A DNA stretch of 64,000 nucleotides from Pararhodobacter zhoushanensis (lineage in GTDB: Bacteria; Pseudomonadota; Alphaproteobacteria; Rhodobacterales; Rhodobacteraceae). Position 1 is the stretch's first letter, and every line of letters begins with the position of its first letter. The notes beneath the pieces were generated by a model. The model ran no database searches. It saw nothing but the letters and a program-made list of their open reading frames with translations, and was not told the DNA's origin. The stretch spans positions 3,121 to 67,120 of the forward strand of contig NZ_REEZ01000002.1 in NCBI RefSeq assembly GCF_003990445.1, in the 5' to 3' direction. Both the position numbers and the translations under genes were made by a program. Below, piece by piece: positions 16,700 to 24,561 of the stretch.

Positions 16700-17196
16700 C
16701 AGAACAGATAGCTGAGCGAGGTCAGCATCCCGTCAGAATTGAGCAACCGCGCCACCTTCTGCGCGATCTTGAACCCGCCGTCGGGCTGGCGGATCAGCGT
16801 GTAGGTGGTGTTGGCGGCGAACAGGCGCTGGCGGCCGAACTTGTCTTCGACCAGCTGCTCGGCGCAGCGGACGGTGACGGCATCGCCCTCGACTTTCTCG
16901 ATCACGAAGCGCGACATCGCCCGCACCGTCTGCGCCGCAGGCGCGGACGAGATAGAGAACCCTTGCCGGAAGCGCCCGATGCGGTCCCGCCGCATCTTGT
17001 CGTTGTCGTAGCACAGGTTCAGGCTGTTGGCGTAATCCTCGCCCTCGCCCATCGGCATGATGTAGAGCCCATCCTTGGTCCACAGCTCCAGCCAGTCCTC
17101 ATAGGCCTTGGCGTCGAGCATATCGGCCTCGGCCCAGATGAAGGCGGCGACCTGCGACAGCAGCGCAAGATCCTGAGTGTTGGTCACGTCCTTCAT
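16699..17196 (-). CDS. iacD: Ring-hydroxylating dioxygenase beta subunit, probable IacD
   Basis: A 165-residue small subunit of a Rieske non-heme iron oxygenase (NTF2-like fold). Recognisable segments are VAAFIWAEADMLDAKAYEDWLELWTKDGLYIMPM at the N-terminus and RQGFSISSAPAAQTVRAMSRFVIEKVEGDAVTVRC in the middle, ending in ARLLNSDGMLTSLSYLF, close to the usual beta-subunit end. The ATG at 17,196 overlaps the alpha-subunit stop as ATGA; a GTG 21 bases upstream is possible. The subunit is structural in the alpha3beta3 enzyme. Confidence 0.9.
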   Translation of the reverse strand: MKDVTNTQDLALLSQVAAFIWAEADMLDAKAYEDWLELWTKDGLYIMPMGEGEDYANSLNLCYDNDKMRRDRIGRFRQGFSISSAPAAQTVRAMSRFVIEKVEGDAVTVRCAEQLVEDKFGRQRLFAANTTYTLIRQPDGGFKIAQKVARLLNSDGMLTSLSYLF

Positions 17197-18467
17197 TGCG
17201 CCATCATCCTTTTCCACATCGCGTAGGCCGCGCGCATGCCGGTTTCGGCGCTGATATGCCCCTTCGGCCCCACTTCGCCGGGCACCTCGTCGATCAGCCC
17301 GCGGTTCACCAGAATCGGCAGCGCCTCGCCGCCCTTGGTCCCGCGCTGCACGCGCTCCCAGACCTCGGCGTCATCGGGCGAGCCAAAGCCCATCGGGCCC
17401 TGAAAATGCTCATGCAGCCGCAAACGCATCCGGTTGGCGGCGGCAGGACCGCCGTCCATGCCCAGCGCCAGGTGGCGGATATCGGTGCGCTCGACGGTGA
17501 CCGGGGTCAGCACGCGGAAGAAGGCCAGACTGAAGGACACGTTGGGGAACAGGTTCAGGTTGAACCCGGCCCCGCCAACGGCGCGCACGATCTTCTTGAC
17601 CTGAGCCTCGGGATACCCGTCGTCACGCAGCTCCTGCGCCAGCTCGGCAAAGCGGTCGGGGATCGGCGCGTCGAGATTGTCATCCAGATCGACCAGCTCG
17701 GGGATCATCACCATCACCGAATGGCCGTTGCCCAGATCCTCGATCCAGCCTTTGCCCTTTTCGAGAAAGTCGAACATGTCGTTCGTCTCGCCGTCGAGCG
17801 TCTGCATGAAGCTCTTGTGCACGACCGGGAAGTGGTAGCCGTCGGTGGTGTTCTCCAGCTGAACCTTCCAGTTCATCGGCACAGTGAACTGATGCTCGCC
17901 CAGCACCTTGATCGGGAACCCGCCGCCCTGCTTCATGAACAGGTCGATGTAGCGGCACACCTGCGGGCCAAGGAAATCGACCAGCGGCTCGGCGTCCTCG
18001 TTGAAGGTCGCGAACACCATGCCGTTGTAGCTTTCGGCCCGCAGCTTGAGCAGACCGTGCTGCGCCTTGTCGAAATCATCGCCGTATTGCTCAGGGTACG
18101 GCACGGCGCGCAGGCTGCCGTCCAGACCATAGCCCCAGCCGTGATACGGGCACTGGAACGAGCTGGTCTTGCCCTTCTTGACCTCACAGACCGTCGCCGC
18201 CCGGTGGCGGCAGCGGTTGACCATGACGTGGATCTTGTCCTTGCGGTCGCGCACCACGATCACCGGCTCAAGCCCGACGGTGGACAGCTTGAACGAGCCC
18301 TTGTCGGGGAATTCGCTTTCATGCGCGACCCAGACCCAGGTCCGCTTGAAGACGCGCTCCATCTCTTCGGCGAACAGCTCAGGGTCTTCGTACATCGCGG
18401 TCGCGATTTTGGAGTCGGCACTGTAAAGCGCGTCGAGATCGCTGAATTTTGGCGTGTCCAGGGACAT
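17193..18467 (-). CDS. iacC: Ring-hydroxylating dioxygenase alpha subunit, probable IacC
   Basis: A 424-residue Rieske oxygenase large subunit. The 2Fe-2S site is C86-x-H88 (NRCRHRAATVC) and C106-x2-H109 (QCPYHGW). The mononuclear iron site is DGYHFPVVHKSF with His212 and His217. The similarity pattern is that of the benzoate/anthranilate-type oxygenases. In the iac pathway IacCD with IacF hydroxylates the oxidised indole-acetate intermediate, leading to catechol. Here the downstream ring-cleavage genes look adapted to hydroxyquinol instead, so the true product should be checked. Confidence 0.92.
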   Translation of the reverse strand: MSLDTPKFSDLDALYSADSKIATAMYEDPELFAEEMERVFKRTWVWVAHESEFPDKGSFKLSTVGLEPVIVVRDRKDKIHVMVNRCRHRAATVCEVKKGKTSSFQCPYHGWGYGLDGSLRAVPYPEQYGDDFDKAQHGLLKLRAESYNGMVFATFNEDAEPLVDFLGPQVCRYIDLFMKQGGGFPIKVLGEHQFTVPMNWKVQLENTTDGYHFPVVHKSFMQTLDGETNDMFDFLEKGKGWIEDLGNGHSVMVMIPELVDLDDNLDAPIPDRFAELAQELRDDGYPEAQVKKIVRAVGGAGFNLNLFPNVSFSLAFFRVLTPVTVERTDIRHLALGMDGGPAAANRMRLRLHEHFQGPMGFGSPDDAEVWERVQRGTKGGEALPILVNRGLIDEVPGEVGPKGHISAETGMRAAYAMWKRMMAQ

Positions 18468-18471
18468 GGGT

Positions 18472-18843
18472 TCAGCTCCTGTGGGCTTGAGGGATTTCCA
18501 GCGCGCGGCCCAGACGGGCCTCGACGCTCATGTATTTCCAAAGGCGGTGCCCCTCGTCGCTCACCTCGATGGTGCGCAGCAGGTTGCAGGCAGCCTTGAC
18601 CGCGTCGCGGTTGGGGAAATCGACCAGCATGTACCAGGTGAAGGGAAACCCGCGCGAGGTGCCGACCATCGTCTGGTCATCATCGAAGGTGCCGATGATC
18701 GTGGCCCCCTCGATACCGGCGACGCCTGACATATAGGCCTGGGTTGCCTTCCAGACCTTGCCGATCTGGTCGAAGGGCAGATCGAAAAAGCTCTGGTGGT
18801 TGTTCATGCACAGCAAGGTGCGGATCGGGGTCTGGTCAGTCAT
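18472..18843 (-). CDS. iacB: Small protein, probable IacB
   Basis: A 123-residue protein with no motif that I can assign with certainty. It is soluble, has no signal peptide, and contains IEGATIIGTFDDDQTMVGTSRGFPFTWYMLVDFPNRDAVKAACN, which looks like an EthD/dimeric alpha-beta barrel pattern. Its place between the acyl-CoA-dehydrogenase-like gene and the oxygenase alpha subunit is that of iacB in described clusters, where the role is unsettled. An AAGGA site precedes the ATG. A part in handling an unstable intermediate is conceivable but unsupported. Confidence 0.6.
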   Translation of the reverse strand: MTDQTPIRTLLCMNNHQSFFDLPFDQIGKVWKATQAYMSGVAGIEGATIIGTFDDDQTMVGTSRGFPFTWYMLVDFPNRDAVKAACNLLRTIEVSDEGHRLWKYMSVEARLGRALEIPQAHRS

Positions 18844-18888
18844 GAAACGGTCCTTTCGGAAAATCAGGGGCAGCCCGCAGGGGGCGGA

Positions 18889-20034
18889 TCAGGGGAAGCC
18901 GGGCACAGTAGGCTGCTCGAACAGCGTGGCCCCGGCAGCGGTCCAGGTGCCCTCGCCCATAAAGGCGTGCTGGGCGACGCAGGCCGCGTCGATCATGCAG
19001 CGGCCCAGCGGATGCCCGGTGAACATCGCGTCCGAGCCGCCCAGAACGAAGGCCAGCCGCGCGGCCTCGGCCCCGTCGCGCGCGGCCTTGCTGGCTACCA
19101 TCCGCAGACGCACATGGGTCTGGCGGTCGACCTCGCCCTTGGAGAGCATCTGCTCCCAGGCCTGATCAATCGTGTCGTAAAACGCCGCCCGCGCGCCCAT
19201 CAGCAGACCCTCGGCCTTGGCGTATTCGGCCTGCACATAAGGGCGCGCGCCCGGGCTGGGGGCACCGGTGATCGACGCCCGGCGCATCGCGTCGCCGTGC
19301 AGCCAGTCCAGCGCCTCGCGCGCAGTGCCCAGCGCGACAACGGACAGCACCTGCGCCGCCAGCGCCATCGCCGGATAGTGGAACACACGGTCCTCCATCA
19401 TCGGCTTGCCCCCGCGGATAAAGGTCCACTCGGGCGCGACCACGACATCCTCGACCACCGTGTCGTGGCTGCCGGTCGCCGACAGACCGACCGAACGCCA
19501 GGTCTCGTCCACCGTCACCTTGCTGCGCGGCATCACCGCGACGCGCGGCAGCGGGCTGTTGTCGCCGCTCACCTTGATCCCGGCACCGACGATATCGGCC
19601 CCCATCACGCCCGAGCACCACGGCCAGCGCCCGCGCACCTTGAACCCGCCGTCGACAATCTCGGCCGGTTGCGGCGGGAACATCGCGCCCGCGAACACCG
19701 TGTCGGGGTTCTTGGCGAAGATCTGGGCGTAGGTGTCGACCGGCAGCGCGGCCAGATAGGTCGCCGAAACCCCGAAGCTGGCCACCCAGCCGGTCGAGGC
19801 GTCGGCGGCAGAGATATCCTCGATCAGACGGCAAAACTGCGACGGGGTCAGCCCGTCGCCGCCAAACCGCTCGGGCACAAAGGCGCGGTAAACACCGATC
19901 TTCTTCAGCTCGGCCACCATATCGACCGGCACATGGCGCAGCGCGGTGAACTCGGCCCGCCGGGCGCGGATCTGTGCCAGCACGCGGGCTTTCTCCGCCG
20001 CCAGATCGGGTTTCAGCTCGGTTGTCACACTCAT
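18889..20034 (-). CDS. iacA: Acyl-CoA-dehydrogenase-like flavin monooxygenase, probable IacA
   Basis: A 381-residue protein of the acyl-CoA dehydrogenase fold, closer to the class D flavin monooxygenases (HpaH/HsaA/IacA type) than to true dehydrogenases. Seen: FVPERFGGDGLTPSQFCRLIEDISAADASTGWVASFG near 50-90, GGFKVRGRWPWCSGVMGADIVGAG in the middle beta domain, and the C-terminal helix region ending AQHAFMGEGTWTAAG. The usual catalytic glutamate region of dehydrogenases is not evident. IacA hydroxylates the indole ring of IAA using reduced flavin, probably from IacG. The start shares one base with the amidase stop (TGATG). Confidence 0.82.
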   Translation of the reverse strand: MSVTTELKPDLAAEKARVLAQIRARRAEFTALRHVPVDMVAELKKIGVYRAFVPERFGGDGLTPSQFCRLIEDISAADASTGWVASFGVSATYLAALPVDTYAQIFAKNPDTVFAGAMFPPQPAEIVDGGFKVRGRWPWCSGVMGADIVGAGIKVSGDNSPLPRVAVMPRSKVTVDETWRSVGLSATGSHDTVVEDVVVAPEWTFIRGGKPMMEDRVFHYPAMALAAQVLSVVALGTAREALDWLHGDAMRRASITGAPSPGARPYVQAEYAKAEGLLMGARAAFYDTIDQAWEQMLSKGEVDRQTHVRLRMVASKAARDGAEAARLAFVLGGSDAMFTGHPLGRCMIDAACVAQHAFMGEGTWTAAGATLFEQPTVPGFP

Positions 20035-21197
20035 CAGACAGCGTCCTTTTCCTTGAAGGCCGGAAGGCTTTCGGCCAGCCATTTCGCAATGGCGCACAGC
20101 CGGGCATCGTCATTCTTGCGCCCCACCAGTTGCAGCCCGACCGGCAGCCCGTCGGACGGGCGGCGCGAGGGGATCACGATCGCGGGGTGGCCGCTCAGGT
20201 TGAACGGGCGCAAAAAGCGCGTCAGCGGCAGCACGGTCTTGGGGTCTTGCGCCTCGGTCAGCGTCGGCGGCACCATCGGCAGCGCCGGGGTGATCAGCGC
20301 CTCAGCCGTCGCGAGCACGGCGTCGACCTCGGCGGTGAACGCGGCGCGCACGGCTTCGGCCTGCGCCAGCTGGTCGGGGGTGATCGCGCGGCTGGCGGTC
20401 AGGCGGGCACGGATGTCAGCACCCAACGGCGCGCCCTCATCCAGCAGATGCCCGAAGGCCGCGACGGTTTCCGCGCCGATCACCGTCATGCCCGCCGCAA
20501 ACGCCGCCTCCAGCGAGGGCAGCGTCACGTAGTCGACCTCGGGCGCGCCTTCCATCAGGGCATAGACCAGCGCCTGACCGACCTCGTCGTCCAGCTCGGC
20601 CTTGATGCGCGCCAGACGCGGCGCGGCGGTCAGGGTAACGCGGGCAAAGCTCGGGTCCATCGCCTGCATCGCGGCGATCAGCATGTCCATGTCGCGGGCG
20701 AAAGCGCCGACGCAATCCAGCGACGACGTCGCCGGGCTCAGCCCCCTGCGCGAGATCCGCCCATAGGTCGGCTTGATGCCATAGACGCCGCAGCAGATCG
20801 CCGGTTGGCGCACCGAACCGCCGGTATCCGTGCCAACGCCGAAATCGCAGATCCCCGCCGCCACCGCCACCGCCGAGCCCGAGGACGAGCCACCCGGTAT
20901 CCGGTCCGGCCAGTGCGGGTTGACCGGCGTGCCGTAAGCCTCGTTCACCCCGGTCATGCCGTAGGCCAGCTCGTGCATGTTGGTCTTGCCGGTGATCCGG
21001 CACCCGGCGTTCAGCAACGCCTGCACCACATCGGCATGACGGTCAGCAGGCACTGCGTCGTCAAAGGCGCGAGAGCCGCAGCGCGTCGCGTAACCGGCAA
21101 TATCAATGCAATCCTTGACCACCACGCGCAGGCCGTCACCGCCCAGATCCAGCGGGGCGACAAGAGCGTGTTTTGCAACAGTCGGGCGGAGGGACAT
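20034..21197 (-). CDS. iacH: Amidase-signature hydrolase, probable IacH
   Basis: A 387-residue amidase-signature enzyme. The Ser-cisSer-Lys triad is visible: Lys28 in VVVKDCIDIAG, the cis-serine around 104 in GGSSSGSAVAVAAG, and the nucleophile Ser128 in GTDTGGSVRQPA. The protein is shorter than many family members (around 450-500). The family hydrolyses amides; in iac clusters IacH is an amidase-like protein whose exact step is uncertain, and indole-3-acetamide hydrolysis is another possibility. It is the first gene of the minus-strand operon, with the operator-like repeats directly upstream. Confidence 0.82.
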   Translation of the reverse strand: MSLRPTVAKHALVAPLDLGGDGLRVVVKDCIDIAGYATRCGSRAFDDAVPADRHADVVQALLNAGCRITGKTNMHELAYGMTGVNEAYGTPVNPHWPDRIPGGSSSGSAVAVAAGICDFGVGTDTGGSVRQPAICCGVYGIKPTYGRISRRGLSPATSSLDCVGAFARDMDMLIAAMQAMDPSFARVTLTAAPRLARIKAELDDEVGQALVYALMEGAPEVDYVTLPSLEAAFAAGMTVIGAETVAAFGHLLDEGAPLGADIRARLTASRAITPDQLAQAEAVRAAFTAEVDAVLATAEALITPALPMVPPTLTEAQDPKTVLPLTRFLRPFNLSGHPAIVIPSRRPSDGLPVGLQLVGRKNDDARLCAIAKWLAESLPAFKEKDAV

Positions 21198-21229
21198 GGG
21201 TGAGTCGGCTTTTCATTGCGTGATTTACT

Positions 21230-21244
21230 ACGTGAAAATTACTG
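21230..21244 (+). promoter_or_regulatory. Candidate iac operator, copy 1
   Basis: ACGTGAAAATTACTG, matching the consensus ACRTGAAWATTACYG. It lies 33 bases upstream of the iacH start, where a repressor would block the minus-strand operon. It sits inside a TTTAC/GTAAA inverted repeat. Confidence 0.5.
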
Positions 21245-21394
21245 TAAATGGAGAAGCGATCAAGCACCAATTTCGTATGATTTGCTGTTTTTTCATGGGC
21301 TTATGAGGTCAAGCACACAGCACTGCGGGCCGGTCGCCTGTGGCGGACCAGCCAGGGAGCGCCCTGTCTTCGGGCGATCATCTTTCTAACGATA

Positions 21395-21409
21395 ACATGA
21401 ATATTACCG
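21395..21409 (+). promoter_or_regulatory. Candidate iac operator, copy 2
   Basis: ACATGAATATTACCG, second copy of the consensus ACRTGAAWATTACYG, inside a GATAAC/GTTATC inverted repeat (21,391-21,414). Confidence 0.5.
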
Positions 21410-21460
21410 TTATCTTTTGCGCAATTCGCAAGACTGTTTTGCGGCGGTACGATCGGATTT

Positions 21461-21475
21461 ACGTGAATATTACCG
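21461..21475 (+). promoter_or_regulatory. Candidate iac operator, copy 3
   Basis: ACGTGAATATTACCG, third copy, 66 bases after copy 2 and 76 bases before the iacI start. With the flanking TTT it also matches the copy upstream of the maleylacetate reductase gene at 25,826-25,842. Confidence 0.5.
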
Positions 21476-21551
21476 CTTGACCCGAGACCCAGTGTCTTTA
21501 CCGTTCCCGCATCATCCCCCGGCCCCCAACGGCCGATGCTCAGGAGGCCCC

Positions 21552-22118
21552 ATGACCCAAGACACCCAACTCGCCGCCCTCACCCGCCGCATCGAGATCC
21601 TCGAAGCCGAGGCCGAGATCCGCCGGATTCAAGCCCGCTACATGTTCCTGTGCGACACGCCGATGCCGGAATTCGGCGTCGCCGATGATGCCGAACGCAT
21701 CGACCTGATCATGGCGCTTTATACCGAAGATGCCGTCTGGGAAGGCGTGGGCGAATACTACGACAACCAGTTCGGCCGCGCCGTCGGTGCTCCGGCGATC
21801 CGCAAGCACTTCGAGGGCTTCTGGGGCGGCAAGCAAGACCCGGCGCTGATCCTGAACTGCCATTACCTGACGTCCGAGCAGATCTACGTGAACGCCGATG
21901 GCGTCACGGCGGATGGACAGTGGGTCCACATGCAGCCCTGGCTCTTTTCCGACGGCAAGGCGCTGCTGCGCTCGTCGCGGCTGTTCAACGGGTTCCGCAA
22001 AGAGGCCGACGGCCAGTGGCGCATCACCCGGACGCGGACCGAGAACGTCTTTGTTGCCCCGCTGCCCGCGACCTGGGCGTCGGACTATCCGTCCAAGTCG
22101 ATGCTGATGAAACCCTGA
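21552..22118 (+). CDS. iacI: SnoaL/NTF2-like protein, probable IacI
   Basis: A 188-residue SnoaL_4/NTF2-like fold protein. It opens with a coiled-coil-like helix (LTRRIEILEAEAEIRRIQARYMFLCD), followed by MALYTEDAVWEGVG, GAPAIRKHFEGFWG, LILNCHYLTSEQIYV and ARTRTENVF-like strands typical of the fold. Members act as small isomerases, hydrolases or dehydratases. In described iac clusters IacI is a protein of this type needed early in IAA breakdown. Here it is alone on the plus strand, divergent from iacH. AGGAGG lies four bases before the ATG; an in-frame extension upstream runs through the operator region and is rejected. Confidence 0.75.
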   Translation: MTQDTQLAALTRRIEILEAEAEIRRIQARYMFLCDTPMPEFGVADDAERIDLIMALYTEDAVWEGVGEYYDNQFGRAVGAPAIRKHFEGFWGGKQDPALILNCHYLTSEQIYVNADGVTADGQWVHMQPWLFSDGKALLRSSRLFNGFRKEADGQWRITRTRTENVFVAPLPATWASDYPSKSMLMKP

Positions 22119-22140
22119 GGTCACGCGAAACATAGCAAAA

Positions 22141-22167
22141 GGGGCGGCCCGCAGGCCGCCCCTTTTT
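22141..22167. terminator. Bidirectional terminator between iacI and aldehyde dehydrogenase
   Basis: A perfect 9-bp stem GGGGCGGCC / GGCCGCCCC with a CGCA loop, an A-tract on the left and TTTTT on the right. It lies between convergent genes (iacI plus, aldehyde dehydrogenase minus) and fits a classic two-way intrinsic terminator. Confidence 0.9.
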
Positions 22168-22171
22168 GGTG

Positions 22172-23680
22172 TTAGCGATACGCGATGCAGACCGCCTTGG
22201 TTTCGAGGTAATTGTCCAGCGCCCCCGCCCCATGCTCGCGCCCGATGCCCGATTGCTTGACGCCCCCGAACGGCATGTTCTGGTCGGGAATGTTGTGGCT
22301 GTTGACCCAGACCGTCCCGGCCTGAATGCGCGGCACATAGCGCATCATCTTGTTGAGATCGCTGGTCCAGATCGACGCGCCCAGACCATAGCGCGTGTCA
22401 TTGGCCATGCGGATCGCGTCCTCGGGGTCGTCAAAGGGCGTCATGGTGACGACGGGGCCGAAAATCTCTTCCTGCATCAGGCCCATGTCCTGACGCACAT
22501 CGGTGAACAGCTCGGGTGCGACGTAGAAACCGGCCTCGGGCGCGCTGCCACCGATGACGGGCGTCGCCCCCTGCTCGATCCCGCGCGCGATGCAGGCTTT
22601 GACATGCGCCTGATGCCGGGCCGAGACCACCGGGTTGATCTGGTTGCCGGGGTTCAGGCCGGGGCCGATCGGCAGGCTGCGGGTGACATTGGCGATCACC
22701 TCCAGCGCCTTCTCATAGATGCCTTTCTGCGCATAGATCCGCGTCCCGGCGCAGCAGGTCTGCCCCGAGTTGAAGAACGCGCCGATCCCCGCCGCCGCCC
22801 CCAGCAGGTCCAGATCCATATCGTCGAACATCACCATCGGGGCCTTGCCGCCCAGCTCCAGCGTGACGCGCTTCATGTCCTTCATCGCCTGCACACCGAT
22901 CAGCTTGCCGGTCTCGGTCGAGCCGGTGAAGGTGATCTTCGCGATGCCCGGATGCGCCACCAGCGGCGCGCCCGCATCCTCGCCCATGCCGGTGATCACA
23001 TTGACCACGCCCTCGGGGAACCCGGCCTCAAGACACAGCTGCGCCAGACGGATCGAGGTCAGCGGCGTCTCTTCCGCCGGTTTCAGCACCACCGTGCACC
23101 CCGCCGCCAGCGCGGGCGCGATCTTCCACACCGCCATGTTCAGCGGGAAGTTCCACGGCGTGATCGCGGCCACCACGCCGACCGCCTCTTTGCGGGTATA
23201 GGCCTGATACTGCATGCCCGGCGGGATCGCGATGGACACATCCAGCGTCGCGCCCTGGATCTTCGTCGCCCAGCCCGCCATATAGCGGATGTACTCGGCC
23301 GAGGATTGCACCTCGACCAGACGCGAGAGCATGATCGACTTGCCGTTGTTCAGCGTCTCCAGCTGCGCGAGTTCCTCGCCGTTGTCGTCGATCAGCTGCG
23401 CCAGTTTCAGCATCAGGGTCTGCCGCGTGACCGGCAGCATCTGCGACCACGGCCCGGTGAACGCCGCCTGCGCCGCGCGCACAGCCAGATCCACATCTTC
23501 CGCCGTACCAGCCGGAACCTGTGCCAGTTCCAACCCGGTTGCGGGGTTATAGACCGGATAGGTCGCGCCCTTGGCCGCTGCGACCTGATCGCGGCCGATC
23601 AGCATCTTGGGAGCCGTGAGGAAATCGGCAACCGCCGGCGCGATATCCGAGACGAGGGCGTCAGGGGGGCTGATCTTCAT
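22172..23680 (-). CDS. NAD(P)-dependent aldehyde dehydrogenase
   Basis: A 502-residue class I-type aldehyde dehydrogenase. Catalytic residues are all visible: Asn177 in TPWNFP, Glu275 in LELGGK, and Cys309 in FFNSGQTCCAG; the cofactor motif FTGSTETG is at 251-258. The pattern is close to phenylacetaldehyde and betaine-aldehyde dehydrogenases. It is the last gene of the maleylacetate reductase-dioxygenase-aldehyde dehydrogenase operon. Its place beside the iac genes suggests oxidation of an aryl- or indole-acetaldehyde to the acid, which is inference. The start at 23,680 excludes an Arg-rich upstream extension that would overlap the dioxygenase gene. Confidence 0.88.
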   Translation of the reverse strand: MKISPPDALVSDIAPAVADFLTAPKMLIGRDQVAAAKGATYPVYNPATGLELAQVPAGTAEDVDLAVRAAQAAFTGPWSQMLPVTRQTLMLKLAQLIDDNGEELAQLETLNNGKSIMLSRLVEVQSSAEYIRYMAGWATKIQGATLDVSIAIPPGMQYQAYTRKEAVGVVAAITPWNFPLNMAVWKIAPALAAGCTVVLKPAEETPLTSIRLAQLCLEAGFPEGVVNVITGMGEDAGAPLVAHPGIAKITFTGSTETGKLIGVQAMKDMKRVTLELGGKAPMVMFDDMDLDLLGAAAGIGAFFNSGQTCCAGTRIYAQKGIYEKALEVIANVTRSLPIGPGLNPGNQINPVVSARHQAHVKACIARGIEQGATPVIGGSAPEAGFYVAPELFTDVRQDMGLMQEEIFGPVVTMTPFDDPEDAIRMANDTRYGLGASIWTSDLNKMMRYVPRIQAGTVWVNSHNIPDQNMPFGGVKQSGIGREHGAGALDNYLETKAVCIAYR

Positions 23681-23721
23681 GTCGCTGTCTTTCTGTAAAA
23701 AGGAACGGGAAACCGCAGCGC

Positions 23722-24561
23722 TCAGGCGCGCTGCAAAATGAAATCGAACGGCGCGCGCCAGATCTCGGACGCGGTATCGACCCGCTCGAAATCGACGATC
23801 AGCGCATCCTTGACGCCGAACACGGCGTCCGAGGTCAGGTAGGGATCGCCCGCCACGAAAGTGTGGGTGATCACGCGGCGAAAGCCCGGGGCGGAAACCA
23901 GAAAATGCATATGCGCGGGCCGCCACGGATGCCGCCCCAGCGCCGCCAGCATCTTGCCGACCGGCCCGTCATCGGGGATCGGGTACGAGATCGGGCGGAT
24001 ACCGCGAAACGCATAGCGCCCGTCCGGTCCGGTGCGGAAAATCCCGCGGTTGTTCCATTGCGGCTGGATGCCGGGCTGCTGCACGTCATAGAACCCGTCG
24101 GCATTGTCGGACCAGACGTCCAGAGAGGCACCTTCGACCGGGTTGCCGTCCAGATCGGTCACCCGCCCCTCGAACAGACAAATCTCGCCCTTGCCATCGG
24201 CGCTGATGCACGCGCCCATCGCCCGCTCAGGCGCGCCCTCGACGTGGAACGGGCCGAAAACCGTGGTCGGCGTCGCGCCCTGCTCGACGCGGTGGTTGAT
24301 CGCATCGACCAGCATCGACACGCCCAGCACATCCGACAGCAACACGAATTCCTGCCGCGTATCGCCACAGATCTGACCGGTCCGGGTCAGGAAATCGACG
24401 GCCACGCCCCATTCCTCTTCGGTCAGCTCTACGTCCTTGATGAAGGCGTGCAGGTGTTCGACCAGTGCCCCCATCACCCGGCGCAGGCGCGGGTCCGCAC
24501 CGTCGCTCATCCGGGCGTTGACTGTCTGGGTCGAGGTCTCTTCGGTCAGATAGGCGCTCAT
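23722..24561 (-). CDS. chqB: Intradiol ring-cleavage dioxygenase, hydroxyquinol 1,2-dioxygenase type
   Basis: A 279-residue non-heme Fe(III) dioxygenase. The iron ligands are visible: Tyr158 (DGFYDVQ), Tyr193 (ISYPIP), His217 and His219 (RPAHMHF). An N-terminal helical dimerisation domain precedes the catalytic barrel. The pocket segment VFGPFHVEGAP (101-111) and LLSDVLGVSMLVDAINHR are those of hydroxyquinol 1,2-dioxygenases; catechol 1,2-dioxygenases normally carry an I-E-G-P-L/Y-type segment there. The expected reaction is hydroxyquinol to maleylacetate. It overlaps maleylacetate reductase by four bases (ATGA), which strongly supports this. Activity on catechol as well is not excluded. Confidence 0.86.
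   Translation of the reverse strand: MSAYLTEETSTQTVNARMSDGADPRLRRVMGALVEHLHAFIKDVELTEEEWGVAVDFLTRTGQICGDTRQEFVLLSDVLGVSMLVDAINHRVEQGATPTTVFGPFHVEGAPERAMGACISADGKGEICLFEGRVTDLDGNPVEGASLDVWSDNADGFYDVQQPGIQPQWNNRGIFRTGPDGRYAFRGIRPISYPIPDDGPVGKMLAALGRHPWRPAHMHFLVSAPGFRRVITHTFVAGDPYLTSDAVFGVKDALIVDFERVDTASEIWRAPFDFILQRA

Larger units (their letters stand above)
21198..21551. promoter_or_regulatory. Divergent promoter region of iacH-G and iacI
   Basis: This 354-base non-coding stretch is AT-rich against its surroundings. It separates the iacH operon (minus) from iacI (plus) and carries three copies of a 15-bp motif, listed separately. An AGGAGG ribosome site for iacI is at 21,542-21,547. Two of the copies are embedded in short inverted repeats: TTTAC/GTAAA at 21,224-21,248 and GATAAC/GTTATC at 21,391-21,414. 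Confidence 0.75.

Noticed and set aside
23722-24561. Calling the dioxygenase catechol 1,2-dioxygenase (catA), as expected downstream of iac genes
   Set aside because: The pocket segment VFGPF, the SMLVDAINHR region and the overlap with maleylacetate reductase all fit hydroxyquinol 1,2-dioxygenase; no muconate cycloisomerase is present.
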